Assembly (NCBI RefSeq): GCF_015207605.1
Contig: NZ_JADEWO010000030.1
Coordinates: forward strand, 1-64,000
Length of the DNA stretch: 64,000 bases
Direction of reading: 5' to 3'
Source of the DNA: Oculatella sp. LEGE 06141
GTDB lineage: Bacteria > Cyanobacteriota > Cyanobacteriia > Elainellales > Elainellaceae
Made by a program: the position numbers and the translations under genes. This document shows, in pieces, positions 57,331-64,000 of the stretch. Positions within the stretch are counted from its first letter, which is position 1; each line of letters begins with the position of its first letter. A model generated the notes under the pieces. The model was not told the DNA's origin, ran no database searches, and worked only from the letters and a program-made list of their open reading frames with translations.

Positions 57331-57549
57331 ATGGCAATGACGACTTACCAACCTCTGCTTGTAGCGATCGGCCATTACTCTCACCTTAAATTGCGCTGGA
57401 AATGGCTACTGGCCGAGTTGGTTCTGGAATCGCTCATGCTAATTGCTCCCGTGAATTTAGATTTTTTAGGAGCCGTGAGTGAGTACCTGGTGGATGAGGG
57501 ACGCGGCAAGGTTGAACTTGCCATCGGTCAGAGGCTTGCGACGGCTTAG
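57331..57549 (+). CDS. small possible protein of unknown function
   Basis: 72 residues from the ATG at 57331 (57319 and 57337 also in frame). One hydrophobic stretch (LLAELVLESLMLIAPVNLDFLG) in a short, otherwise unmarked sequence. No good ribosome site, but a strong terminator lies 200 bases downstream in the same sense, which supports a transcript here. No family recognised; may be spurious. Confidence 0.35.
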   Translation: MAMTTYQPLLVAIGHYSHLKLRWKWLLAELVLESLMLIAPVNLDFLGAVSEYLVDEGRGKVELAIGQRLATA

Positions 57550-57700
57550 ACGACCATCACAACGTCTGTCCTTCGTTTCGCTCTAGTCTCTGTCAGACGA
57601 ACTAGTCACTATTGCCTAGTGGGGTTTACCCAGAAGGATGGGTAGATCTCCGACTATACACTGACGAGAAAACGTAGGATTATTAATTCATACAAAAAGC

Positions 57701-57731
57701 GCTGACCACTCCATTGATATAATCGGTCAGC
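57701..57731. repeat. hairpin upstream of the dnaN-side terminator
   Basis: GCTGACC (57701-57707) and GGTCAGC (57725-57731) form a 7-bp stem around a 17-base AT-rich loop. It sits 15 bases before the terminator; no T-run follows. Confidence 0.55.
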
Positions 57732-57745
57732 ATATAACATAAACA

Positions 57746-57780
57746 AAGCCCTGATCTCATGGATCAGGGCTTATTGTTTT
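57746..57780. terminator. strong bidirectional terminator between the small gene and dnaN
   Basis: AAGCCCTGATC (57746-57756), loop TCATG, GATCAGGGCTT (57762-57772), followed by ATTGTTTT on the plus strand and TTTGTTTATG on the minus strand. An 11-bp stem with T-rich tails on both sides should stop transcription in both directions, including dnaN read-through. Confidence 0.85.
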
Positions 57781-57841
57781 AGTTGGGGCACTCACCACAG
57801 ATCTGGACAATTACATACTAAGTTGGACACCATTAGGCTCC

Positions 57842-57877
57842 TACATTGTCAAGATCGGATACATTGTCAAGATCGGA
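57842..57877. repeat. exact 18-bp tandem repeat at the 3' end of dnaN
   Basis: TACATTGTCAAGATCGGA occurs twice in direct tandem (57842-57859, 57860-57877). The dnaN stop codon lies inside the second copy. The unit is a multiple of three and the duplication leaves the last residues of the clamp unchanged, so it is a recent harmless slip in the 3' end or a duplicated site. Confidence 0.85.
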
Positions 57878-59036
57878 TCTGAACTGGCATTACCAGATAT
57901 GTCATCTTCATTCCCCCCAGAGGAGACATCACAGATGGACTGGTAGAGGCATTGAATTGCATCTGCACCTCGGAGGTGGTGAACGCCTTTAGACCTTCGA
58001 GCAGATAGCGCACATTAAACGCAATGTCCAAATCTTCTCCAGAGATTTGTGCCGCAACCGATTCCCGTCCGCTGCCCACATCCTGAGCATCCACCGAGAG
58101 TACAAATTCCTGCTTGACGCTGTCGAGACTTAACTTGACGATGCTGTTTTTTTGATCGGCTAAGACTGCAATTCGCTCTAGCGCACTCATAAACAGGCGA
58201 CGATCGGCGGTCATTTGACGCGAAAACTGGCGCGGAATTAGTTGGCGATAGTTGGGATATTGCCCTTCTAGCAGGCGGCTGGTGATGCGCTGATGCTCCC
58301 ATTCAAAAATAAGCTGCCCCTGGTCGAAGCGAACGGCGATCGCCTCTGTGGACTGATGCATTTGCAGCATTCGCTCCAGCTCTCGTAACGCTTTGGCGGG
58401 AACCGTCACATCAAACTCTGTCGCGTTATTGGGCTGGCTGGTCGGCGCGGCATCGGTTGGCTCACGGTCATCGGCAGCATTATTGGTTTGCACAACAGCC
58501 AGCCGATGCCCATCCGTCGCCGCAAACTCCAGCCCATCCGGGTCTACCGTGACATGAACCCCGGTCAACACCTGCTTCGATTCATCGGAACTGGTGGAAA
58601 ATAGCGAGCCGCGCAACCCTTCCACCAACGCTTCTACCGGAAGATGAGCCACATCGCCTTCTTCGATGGTGGGCAGGTCTGGATACTCTTCGGCTCCCAT
58701 GCCTCGCACCTGATACCGCCCAAAGGCGCAGGTGATGGTGGCGATCGTGTCGTTGTCTTCTGTTTCTAAAATTAGTTCCCCTTCCGGCAGGCGAGACACA
58801 ATATCACCCAGCAGTTTGGCCGGAAGCGTTAGAGTGCCGCCCGTTTCCACATGAACATCAAAGCTTGTTTGCACCCCCAGGCTCAGGTCAAATCCGGTGA
58901 GGCGAACTTTTTGGGTATCTTCGTCTGCCACCAGCAAAACGTTTGCCAATACCGGATGGCTAGGCCGAGTGGGCACCGCTCGGCTAACCAACGACAGGTG
59001 GGTATTGAGTTCACTTTGAGTGCAGATGAGTTTCAT
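57867..59036 (-). CDS. dnaN: DNA polymerase III sliding clamp (beta subunit)
   Basis: 389 residues in three repeated clamp folds, normal for DnaN. Start MKLICTQSELNTHLSLVSRAVPTRPSHPVLANVLL and the end MTYLVMPVQIRS are characteristic, as are EVQMQFNASTSPSVM and LEGLKAFTTSEV. It encircles DNA and tethers the polymerase. Its promoter side faces the DnaA-box cluster at 59246-59451, so the usual cyanobacterial dnaN-oriC layout is present. No dnaA gene is in the window. Confidence 0.98.
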   Translation of the reverse strand: MKLICTQSELNTHLSLVSRAVPTRPSHPVLANVLLVADEDTQKVRLTGFDLSLGVQTSFDVHVETGGTLTLPAKLLGDIVSRLPEGELILETEDNDTIATITCAFGRYQVRGMGAEEYPDLPTIEEGDVAHLPVEALVEGLRGSLFSTSSDESKQVLTGVHVTVDPDGLEFAATDGHRLAVVQTNNAADDREPTDAAPTSQPNNATEFDVTVPAKALRELERMLQMHQSTEAIAVRFDQGQLIFEWEHQRITSRLLEGQYPNYRQLIPRQFSRQMTADRRLFMSALERIAVLADQKNSIVKLSLDSVKQEFVLSVDAQDVGSGRESVAAQISGEDLDIAFNVRYLLEGLKAFTTSEVQMQFNASTSPSVMSPLGGMKMTYLVMPVQIRS

Positions 59037-59245
59037 GGATGGAATAGCCTGACTGAGCGTGATTCAACCGTGGACAAAAAAGTTTGAGTGCCCGATGGCG
59101 ACACATCAAAAAAAGTAGCGTTAACTTAGTCGCTTGGAAGGCGATCGTACCACCCTTACCCGTCAGGTTCAATTTACCGTTTCTGCGCTGCTTTAAACGG
59201 ATCGATCGATCAGAGATCTTTAAAAATTCTAGTAGTAGTAGAGGC

Positions 59246-59451
59246 TGTGGAAAATGTGGAAAAAGTTGTGGGATCACGCCCTATCAGGCTTTTAAGCTTC
59301 TTATACCCTGTGGAAAACATGTGGAAAAAGAGGGGCGTTGATCGTGCAGTATTTATACCTACCACTGTTTTCCCTTTAAAGCCATCATTTATCCCCTGGC
59401 TTTCCCCTGAAAAGAGGCCAATTTTCCACAGATAATCCAGGGTTCTCCACA
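59246..59451. other. DnaA-box cluster, candidate chromosome origin (oriC)
   Basis: Five exact TTTTCCACA/TGTGGAAAA boxes lie in 206 bases: 59246-59254 and 59255-59263 (back to back), 59309-59317 and 59320-59328 on the plus strand, 59422-59430 inverted. One single-mismatch box TTCTCCACA is at 59443-59451, and a further degenerate one (TGTGGGATC) at 59267. AT-rich blocks lie between and next to them (59340-59400, 59460-59480). This is the density and geometry of a cyanobacterial oriC, and it is next to dnaN, where the origin is known in Synechococcus elongatus. The dnaN upstream gap is 605 bases and holds no gene. Confidence 0.85.
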
Positions 59452-59641
59452 CGCTAGTTACTGCTTAATAATTCTTTACAGGGATCTGAGAGCCAGATCT
59501 GGAGGGGCTGAAATCTGCGCTGGGCGATCGTTTGGAAAAAAATTGATCCAACTCACAGCGGAGAGTACAATTGTACTTCATTCGGTGCTGCATTGGTACC
59601 GTTCTTTCAAGGTTCCCAAACGGCTGCAAAAAGAGGTTGCT

Positions 59642-60226
59642 ATGAGCGTGGAGCAAACCAGCCAACTGATTCAGTTAATTCTGAATTCAGTGCTGATGGT
59701 AACGGCATGTGTGATGGCTCTGGGAAGTCTGGTTATGCGCCATGCTGCAATCAACGATCGCCTCAAAACGACTCATCGAGAATACTCGGAGCTATGTAGT
59801 GATAGGGACATATTTAGGAGCGATCGCCTGCTGCAACTCAAGAGCCAATTGCGGCAATTGAGACAGCGATATCGCATGGCCTACCGTAGCGTATTGGCCT
59901 TGCATTATGCGCTGCTGCTGTTTGTCGCCAGTACGTTCATCACCACATTAAGAGCGACCTTGCATCAGGACTGGCTCATTCCGGGCGGCCTGATTCTGTT
60001 TACCGCTGGAATAGGGCTGTTGCTGGTAGGACTGGGATTCGCGCTAATGGATGTTCATACGTCTGGCCAACCCTTTTGGATGGAACCGCACGGGATGATC
60101 GGCATGGGAACCGCAACCACCGATAAGACGCTGCATGATGCAAGAGCCGCCTCGTCGATTTATCCCCTGCCGCAACGAGTGGTGCAGCCACGCCCGATTC
60201 GCCGTAAGACTGGAACCGACTACTAG
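59642..60226 (+). CDS. DUF2721-type membrane protein
   Basis: 194 residues from the ATG at 59642 with AGAGG upstream (the frame extends to 59543 without family match). N-terminus SVEQTSQLIQLILNSVLMVTACVMALGSLVMRHAAINDRL is the DUF2721 signature; three membrane helices follow (about residues 13-33, 87-107 and 118-140), and a Pro/Arg-rich cytoplasmic tail ends the protein. Function unknown. Its last four bases overlap the convergent HDAC-family gene. Confidence 0.85.
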   Translation: MSVEQTSQLIQLILNSVLMVTACVMALGSLVMRHAAINDRLKTTHREYSELCSDRDIFRSDRLLQLKSQLRQLRQRYRMAYRSVLALHYALLLFVASTFITTLRATLHQDWLIPGGLILFTAGIGLLLVGLGFALMDVHTSGQPFWMEPHGMIGMGTATTDKTLHDARAASSIYPLPQRVVQPRPIRRKTGTDY

Positions 60227-61140
60227 AGCCGATATTGCCGATAAACATCGCTGGCAGCACGGTGCAGCAAAGAGTGACGGTAGACCAGCTCGTTAAAATC
60301 ATCGCTGTAGCCGCCGCCAATGACACAAGCGACTGGATAGCCCTGGGACAGGCATGTATTGAGAACCTGCATTTCTCGACAAAAGAGGCCGCGATCGCTC
60401 AAGGACAGTTTGCCTAAGCGATCGGCTTGATGCACATCAATGCCCGCATCGTATAGCACCAACTGCGGTTGGACATCGGTAAGCAGATCGGGCAGGCAGG
60501 CAGCCAGGGTTTGAAGATATTCGTCATCTTCAATGCCAGCGGGCAGCGGGATGTCTAAATCGCTCTGCTGCTTGGTGCCGGGAAAGTTGATCTCACAATG
60601 CATTGAAAACGTAAACACGCTGTCATCATCTTGAAAGATAACTGCGGTGCCGTCTCCTTGATGAACATCCAGATCAACAATCAAGATGCGTTGAGCTAAA
60701 CCCAGGTGTTGCATTACCCGCGCAGCGATCGCCAGGTCGTTGAAGATACAGAACCCCGACCCATAGCTGGGAAACGCGTGATGGGTGCCGCCTGCTGTGT
60801 TACAGGCGAGGCCGTGTTCTAGCGCCAGTTGCGCCGTTAGAATCGTTCCCCCTACTGCTGTTAGGGTTCGGTTAACCAGTGCAGCACTCCAGGGCAGCCC
60901 AATGCGGCGTTGAGCTTTGGCATCCAGGGTGCCCTCACAATACTGACCGACATAGTCGGGGGTGTGAACCAGTTCCAGCCAGTCTTGGGGAGGACGTTCT
61001 GGACTGTGGAACTGAGTCGGTTGAGCGACTCCATCCGCCAGGAGAGTGGTATACAGTTGCCCAAACTTTGCCATTGGAAACCGGTGAGTTGGAGGCAATG
61101 GGGCAACGTAATTGGGATGGTAGACCAGCGGTAAATCCAT
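60223..61140 (-). CDS. histone deacetylase/AcuC-family hydrolase
   Basis: 305 residues of the arginase/deacetylase fold. The zinc and catalytic residues are visible: GGTHHAFPSYGSGFCIFNDLA, DLDVHQGDGT, DAGIDVHQADRLG and CVIGGGYSDDF. Bacterial members deacetylate acetoin-pathway proteins, polyamines or acetyl-lysine; the substrate is not readable here. It is complete, convergent with the DUF2721 gene (4-bp overlap), and in line with the DUF389 gene (70 bases). Confidence 0.93.
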   Translation of the reverse strand: MDLPLVYHPNYVAPLPPTHRFPMAKFGQLYTTLLADGVAQPTQFHSPERPPQDWLELVHTPDYVGQYCEGTLDAKAQRRIGLPWSAALVNRTLTAVGGTILTAQLALEHGLACNTAGGTHHAFPSYGSGFCIFNDLAIAARVMQHLGLAQRILIVDLDVHQGDGTAVIFQDDDSVFTFSMHCEINFPGTKQQSDLDIPLPAGIEDDEYLQTLAACLPDLLTDVQPQLVLYDAGIDVHQADRLGKLSLSDRGLFCREMQVLNTCLSQGYPVACVIGGGYSDDFNELVYRHSLLHRAASDVYRQYRL

Positions 61141-61210
61141 TCAACAATTTGGTAGGCGACATAGTCCAGCCTAACTAGGTTAATCGTTTCTGTGGGATCA
61201 TGCTCCCTGT

Positions 61211-62227
61211 CTAGATTTGATGTCCTCGTCGCCATAGAAGGATACCTGCCACCAGCAGCGAAAGCAGGGTTAACCAGAGCCAAAATGCGGTGAAGGTGAT
61301 GCGTTTGGCCTGGTCTTCGTCCTGCTGTTTGCCGGGACGAATCTTTTGGATAAAGAAGGTGAGAACGCCAGCCAGGTTGAGGCAAACCAGGTTCGTGAGC
61401 ACCAGCAGCATGGCTCCTAGCGCAATCTGCCATTCTCCCGACCCCAACAATAAGCCAAAGGCGACGAGCGGTGGTAATAGGGCAACGGAAACCATAACAC
61501 CCACGATCGCACTGGTGGCACCGGAGGCAAAGGATAGTGCCCCTGCCATACCAGAGGCGATCGCCAGCAGCACATCTGAGCCATCTACTCGCGTTCGAGA
61601 GGCAATCTCCCCAATGGTGGGATCGGCTGGAAGCACATAACCAATCAGCACTGAGATTGAGAAGGCCAGGGCAATGCCAACGGTTCCGATTTTGATAGCT
61701 TTCCAGCCGAGGGAGATATCTCCTAAGGTGGTTGCCAGCGATAGCGCCATATTAGGCCCCAGCAGTGGAGCAATGACCATCGCTCCAATAATAATGGTGC
61801 TATCGTTTCGCAACAGCCCAATGGCGGCAATGATCGTAGACAGCACGACCATCAATAAATGGTTGCCGCTCAGGGTTACCATTTTGGCGATCGCTTGATA
61901 TAGTTCCTGGCGATTGACCCGATCGGAGGGTTCAATCAACTCGTTTTCTGCTGGTTGAGCAGATGCGCCATTTTGCGACTGCAGTTGAGGAACAGATGCT
62001 TCAACTGAAAACAAGACCAGCCGGAACCCATCCACATGAGCAAATTGATGTTCGATCGCATCAATGATGGCCTCAGATTCGCTAGTTAAGAGCAAAACTT
62101 TGACCAGGTATTGATCCTCGGTGGTATCAACTTGCCACATGCCAACAATAGACTGCGACTCAAGGAAGGTGGATAGTGCCTGCCCCTGCTCTTTAGGCAA
62201 GAACACGTCAAGAAAGCGCAAACTCAT
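61211..62227 (-). CDS. DUF389 (TIGR00341-type) membrane protein
   Basis: 338 residues. A soluble N-terminal domain (SLRFLDVFLPKEQGQALSTFLE...) is followed by a linker and about six membrane helices. DUF389 motifs include LRNDSTIIIGAMVIAPLLGPNMALSLATTLGD and DVLLAIASGMAGALSFASGATSAIVGVMVSVALLPP. Function unknown; the family is widespread in bacteria and archaea. It may share a transcript with the HDAC-family gene. Confidence 0.92.
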   Translation of the reverse strand: MSLRFLDVFLPKEQGQALSTFLESQSIVGMWQVDTTEDQYLVKVLLLTSESEAIIDAIEHQFAHVDGFRLVLFSVEASVPQLQSQNGASAQPAENELIEPSDRVNRQELYQAIAKMVTLSGNHLLMVVLSTIIAAIGLLRNDSTIIIGAMVIAPLLGPNMALSLATTLGDISLGWKAIKIGTVGIALAFSISVLIGYVLPADPTIGEIASRTRVDGSDVLLAIASGMAGALSFASGATSAIVGVMVSVALLPPLVAFGLLLGSGEWQIALGAMLLVLTNLVCLNLAGVLTFFIQKIRPGKQQDEDQAKRITFTAFWLWLTLLSLLVAGILLWRRGHQI

Positions 62228-62379
62228 AAAGTGCTTTACCGCACGAACAGCAGAACGACTGTCACAAATCTAACTTTTTCCATCTTGACAGGATTTATGC
62301 CGTTAAATGCCCGTCGCAAGGCATTGATTACAGTCGAATCGGCCTTTTAAGATGGACGCATTGGCCGTAGGGAGAGGGA

Positions 62380-63534
62380 ATGATGCAGGTTGGTTTAATT
62401 GGAACAGGCTTGATGGGGCTGCCAATGGCCGAACGATTGCTGGAGGCGGGGGTGTCTGTGGTGGCTTATAACCGCACGTCGGCCAGGTTAGAACCGCTGC
62501 GTCCGGCTGGTGCCAGGCTGGTAGCGTCTGCGGCTGAGGTGTTGCAACAGAGTCAGGCGGTGATTCTGATGTTGAGTGATGCCCAGGCGATTCGGGATGT
62601 GCTGTTGGCAGACGATTCCCGTGCTGACCTGGCTGATTGCACCATTATCCAGATGGGAACGATCGCCCCCAGCGAAAGCCGCCAGCTTCATGACGCGATC
62701 GCGGCGGCAGGAGGAGATTATCTGGAAGCGCCTGTATTGGGCAGCATTCCCCAGGTCAAGGAGGGCAAGCTGCAAGTGATGGTGGGTGCAACCCCGGCTC
62801 AGTTTCAACAGTGGTCGCCTCTTCTTAAGCACTTTGGTGAGGAGTTGCTGTTAGTAGGTGAAGTTGGGTCGGCGGCAGCATTAAAGCTAGCGTTAAATCA
62901 ATTAATTGTATCGCTCACGAATGCGTTTGCTATGAGTGTGGGCTTTGTGCAGCATCAGGGGGTGGCGATCGAAACCTTTATGGGTGTGCTGCGGCAGAGT
63001 GCGCTGTATGCCCCCACCTTTGATAAGAAGCTACAACGCATGGTGGAACGGAACTTTACCAATCCTAATTTTCCGGTGAAGCATTTGTTGAAGGATACTA
63101 ACTTGTTTATTGAGGAAGCGATCGCCTCTAATATTCGGGTTGATGCTTTGACTGGAGTTCGCCAAATTTTGGAAACGGCATGTGCCTCCGGCCTGGCTGA
63201 AGAGGATTACTCTGCTCTGTTTGCCGCTGTTGTTCCACCCTTTGCAGAGAGTACAAAGCATACGGAAATTCAAATAGAGCATCACCCCAACCCAGAAACA
63301 TTAGAGCGGTTGGGCGTGTTAAGTTGGGAAATTTGGACAAAAGACGCGTCAGAGTTTCCCTGGACGTATGACGAAACCGAGACATGTTACTTCCTGGAAG
63401 GAGCGGTAATAGTGACTCCAGAGCAAGGAGAACCAGTGTCGATGGGAAAAGGGGATTTAGTGACGTTTCCTGCGGGGATGACCTGTACCTGGACGATTCT
63501 CGAAGAGGTCAAAAAACACTACCAGTTTAGCTAG
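62380..63534 (+). CDS. 3-hydroxyisobutyrate dehydrogenase-like protein fused to a cupin
   Basis: 384 residues in one uninterrupted frame, with an AGGGAGAGGGA site before adjacent ATG codons at 62380 and 62383. Residues 1-290 are a beta-hydroxyacid dehydrogenase: NAD(P) site LIGTGLMGLPMAERLLEAG, MGTIAPSESRQL, EAPVLGS and the catalytic-lysine helix GSAAALKLALNQL. Residues 295-384 form a cupin of the DUF861 sort (LSWEIWTKDASEFPWTYDETETCYFLEGAVIVTP, GKGDLVTFPAGMTCTW). Family members normally end after the dehydrogenase, so the fusion is unusual. The likely activity is reduction of a short aldehyde or keto acid such as succinate semialdehyde; the cupin may bind metal and ligand. Confidence 0.88.
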   Translation: MMQVGLIGTGLMGLPMAERLLEAGVSVVAYNRTSARLEPLRPAGARLVASAAEVLQQSQAVILMLSDAQAIRDVLLADDSRADLADCTIIQMGTIAPSESRQLHDAIAAAGGDYLEAPVLGSIPQVKEGKLQVMVGATPAQFQQWSPLLKHFGEELLLVGEVGSAAALKLALNQLIVSLTNAFAMSVGFVQHQGVAIETFMGVLRQSALYAPTFDKKLQRMVERNFTNPNFPVKHLLKDTNLFIEEAIASNIRVDALTGVRQILETACASGLAEEDYSALFAAVVPPFAESTKHTEIQIEHHPNPETLERLGVLSWEIWTKDASEFPWTYDETETCYFLEGAVIVTPEQGEPVSMGKGDLVTFPAGMTCTWTILEEVKKHYQFS

Positions 63535-63597
63535 GCGAGCAGAACAACAATGAGACGAGGGTGATGTCAACGACCGCACCCACCAGGGGATAGGAGG

Positions 63598-64000
63598 TCA
63601 ATCGAGTAGACAAAACTGAAGCATGTTACTGCTATCCTCAGCCGAACATGAACCATTGACGACCTCAACAACAACACCAACGACACGTTCACCATTTACA
63701 TCAACAACGCGATCGTGGCTATTTGGCTCGAATTTAACAGTTCCAGTTAAACCTTGAAATTCGACCTGCTGAAGCGCATCATAAAGAGAACGGCGAGTAA
63801 AACTCCTGGCTTGTCTAAGCCCCTCAACTAGCGCTTGAGTAGAGTCATGGGCAGTGGCCGTTTCCCAGCTCACAAATCGAGTTCCCCACAATTGTATAAA
63901 TGGTGGCTGCAATCGAGCGGGAACTTCATCACGATGCCATGCAACGCCTACCAGGGTACCAGTTGCCTTATCTTTAAGCTGTACAATAATCTCTTCGTCA
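63598..64000 (-). CDS. C-terminus of a periplasmic-binding-protein-like gene, cut by the right edge
   Basis: 134 codons to the window edge, stop at 63598-63600. The pattern FIQLWGTRFVSWETATAHDSTQALVEGLRQARSFTRRSLYDALQQVEFQGLTGTVKFEPNSHDR is the second lobe of type 1 periplasmic-binding proteins of the branched-chain amino-acid type (Peripla_BP_6). It is preceded by EIIVQLKDKATGTLVGVAWH from a more N-terminal strand. In cyanobacteria these domains are often attached to kinases or regulators, which the window cannot show. Confidence 0.8.
   Translation of the reverse strand, partial: DEEIIVQLKDKATGTLVGVAWHRDEVPARLQPPFIQLWGTRFVSWETATAHDSTQALVEGLRQARSFTRRSLYDALQQVEFQGLTGTVKFEPNSHDRVVDVNGERVVGVVVEVVNGSCSAEDSSNMLQFCLLD

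Larger units (their letters stand above)
57550..57866. other. intergenic region between the small gene and dnaN
   Basis: About 315 bases with two clear stem-loops (57701-57731 and the terminator at 57746-57780) and a short tandem repeat at the dnaN stop. No gene seen. AT-rich. Confidence 0.5.

Noticed and set aside
57102-57389. 95-residue plus-strand frame divergent from the 5-oxoprolinase gene
   Set aside because: No ribosome site or family; overlaps the promoter region and the other small frame.

Overview
The window is chromosomal DNA from a beta-cyanobacterium. The evidence is a form IB rbcL-rbcX-rbcS cluster followed by a Rubisco activase with a small-subunit-like tail, the HIP1 octamer GCGATCGC scattered through almost every gene, a cyanobacterial Rre1/Ycf29-type response regulator, and many small cyanobacterium-specific proteins. 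Gene order is mixed on both strands with short operons. I see no rRNA, CRISPR array, prophage or intact transposase, so this is mostly core genome with patches of accessory DNA. I would not name a genus from sequence reading alone.

Left part (1-8.9 kb): the N-terminal portion of a membrane-anchored Ser/Thr kinase runs off the left edge. After a long leader comes a CO2-fixation cluster on the plus strand: rbcL, rbcX, rbcS, an SGNH/GDSL hydrolase, and rca. Behind it lie a DUF5615/DUF433 toxin-antitoxin-like pair and an MFS transporter. From 8.9 to 18.3 kb: dnaE (uninterrupted at the split-intein site), two paralogous O-methyltransferases bracketing an Lrp-type regulator and two small genes, then an HlyD-type adaptor overlapping a MacB-type permease with no ATPase beside it.

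The 18.3-22.9 kb stretch is the most plastic: a tandem duplication of a small XRE regulator, small orphan proteins, a recQ-type helicase, one copy of a ~93-bp TA-flanked MITE (sister copy upstream at 12.7 kb) and three copies of a second, larger palindromic MITE (a fourth, truncated copy at 50.7 kb). From 23 to 39 kb there are mainly housekeeping and conserved cyanobacterial genes: a flavoprotein that has lost its redox cysteines, a pentapeptide protein, tRNA-Ala, a HAD hydrolase, a methyltransferase, rsgA, pyrE, tRNA-Ile2, a CNNM/CorC-type membrane protein, an EVE protein, tgt, cobS and a 2Fe-2S ferredoxin-like protein.

From 39.8 to 53 kb: an Rre1-like regulator, a sulfate uptake operon (binding protein, CysT, CysW, no CysA here), tRNA-Thr, then a deoxyuridine/thymidylate cluster in which a BtuR-like protein without a P-loop overlaps dcd, followed by dut and a double-length ThyX. 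Next come rph, a two-GAF histidine kinase, a small HNH protein behind a frameshifted mini-gene, cobD and HU. The right end carries a fused 5-oxoprolinase, dnaN with a cluster of DnaA boxes immediately upstream (a strong candidate for the chromosome origin), a DUF2721 protein, a histone-deacetylase-family enzyme, a DUF389 protein, a 3-hydroxyisobutyrate-dehydrogenase/cupin fusion and the C-terminus of a periplasmic-binding-protein-like gene cut by the right edge.

The best leads for something not already obvious are: the GDSL hydrolase inside the Rubisco cluster, the nucleotide cluster with the P-loop-less BtuR relative and duplicated ThyX, the dehydrogenase-cupin fusion, the two MITE families, and the oriC region. 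No completely novel multi-gene system is demonstrated by the sequence alone.
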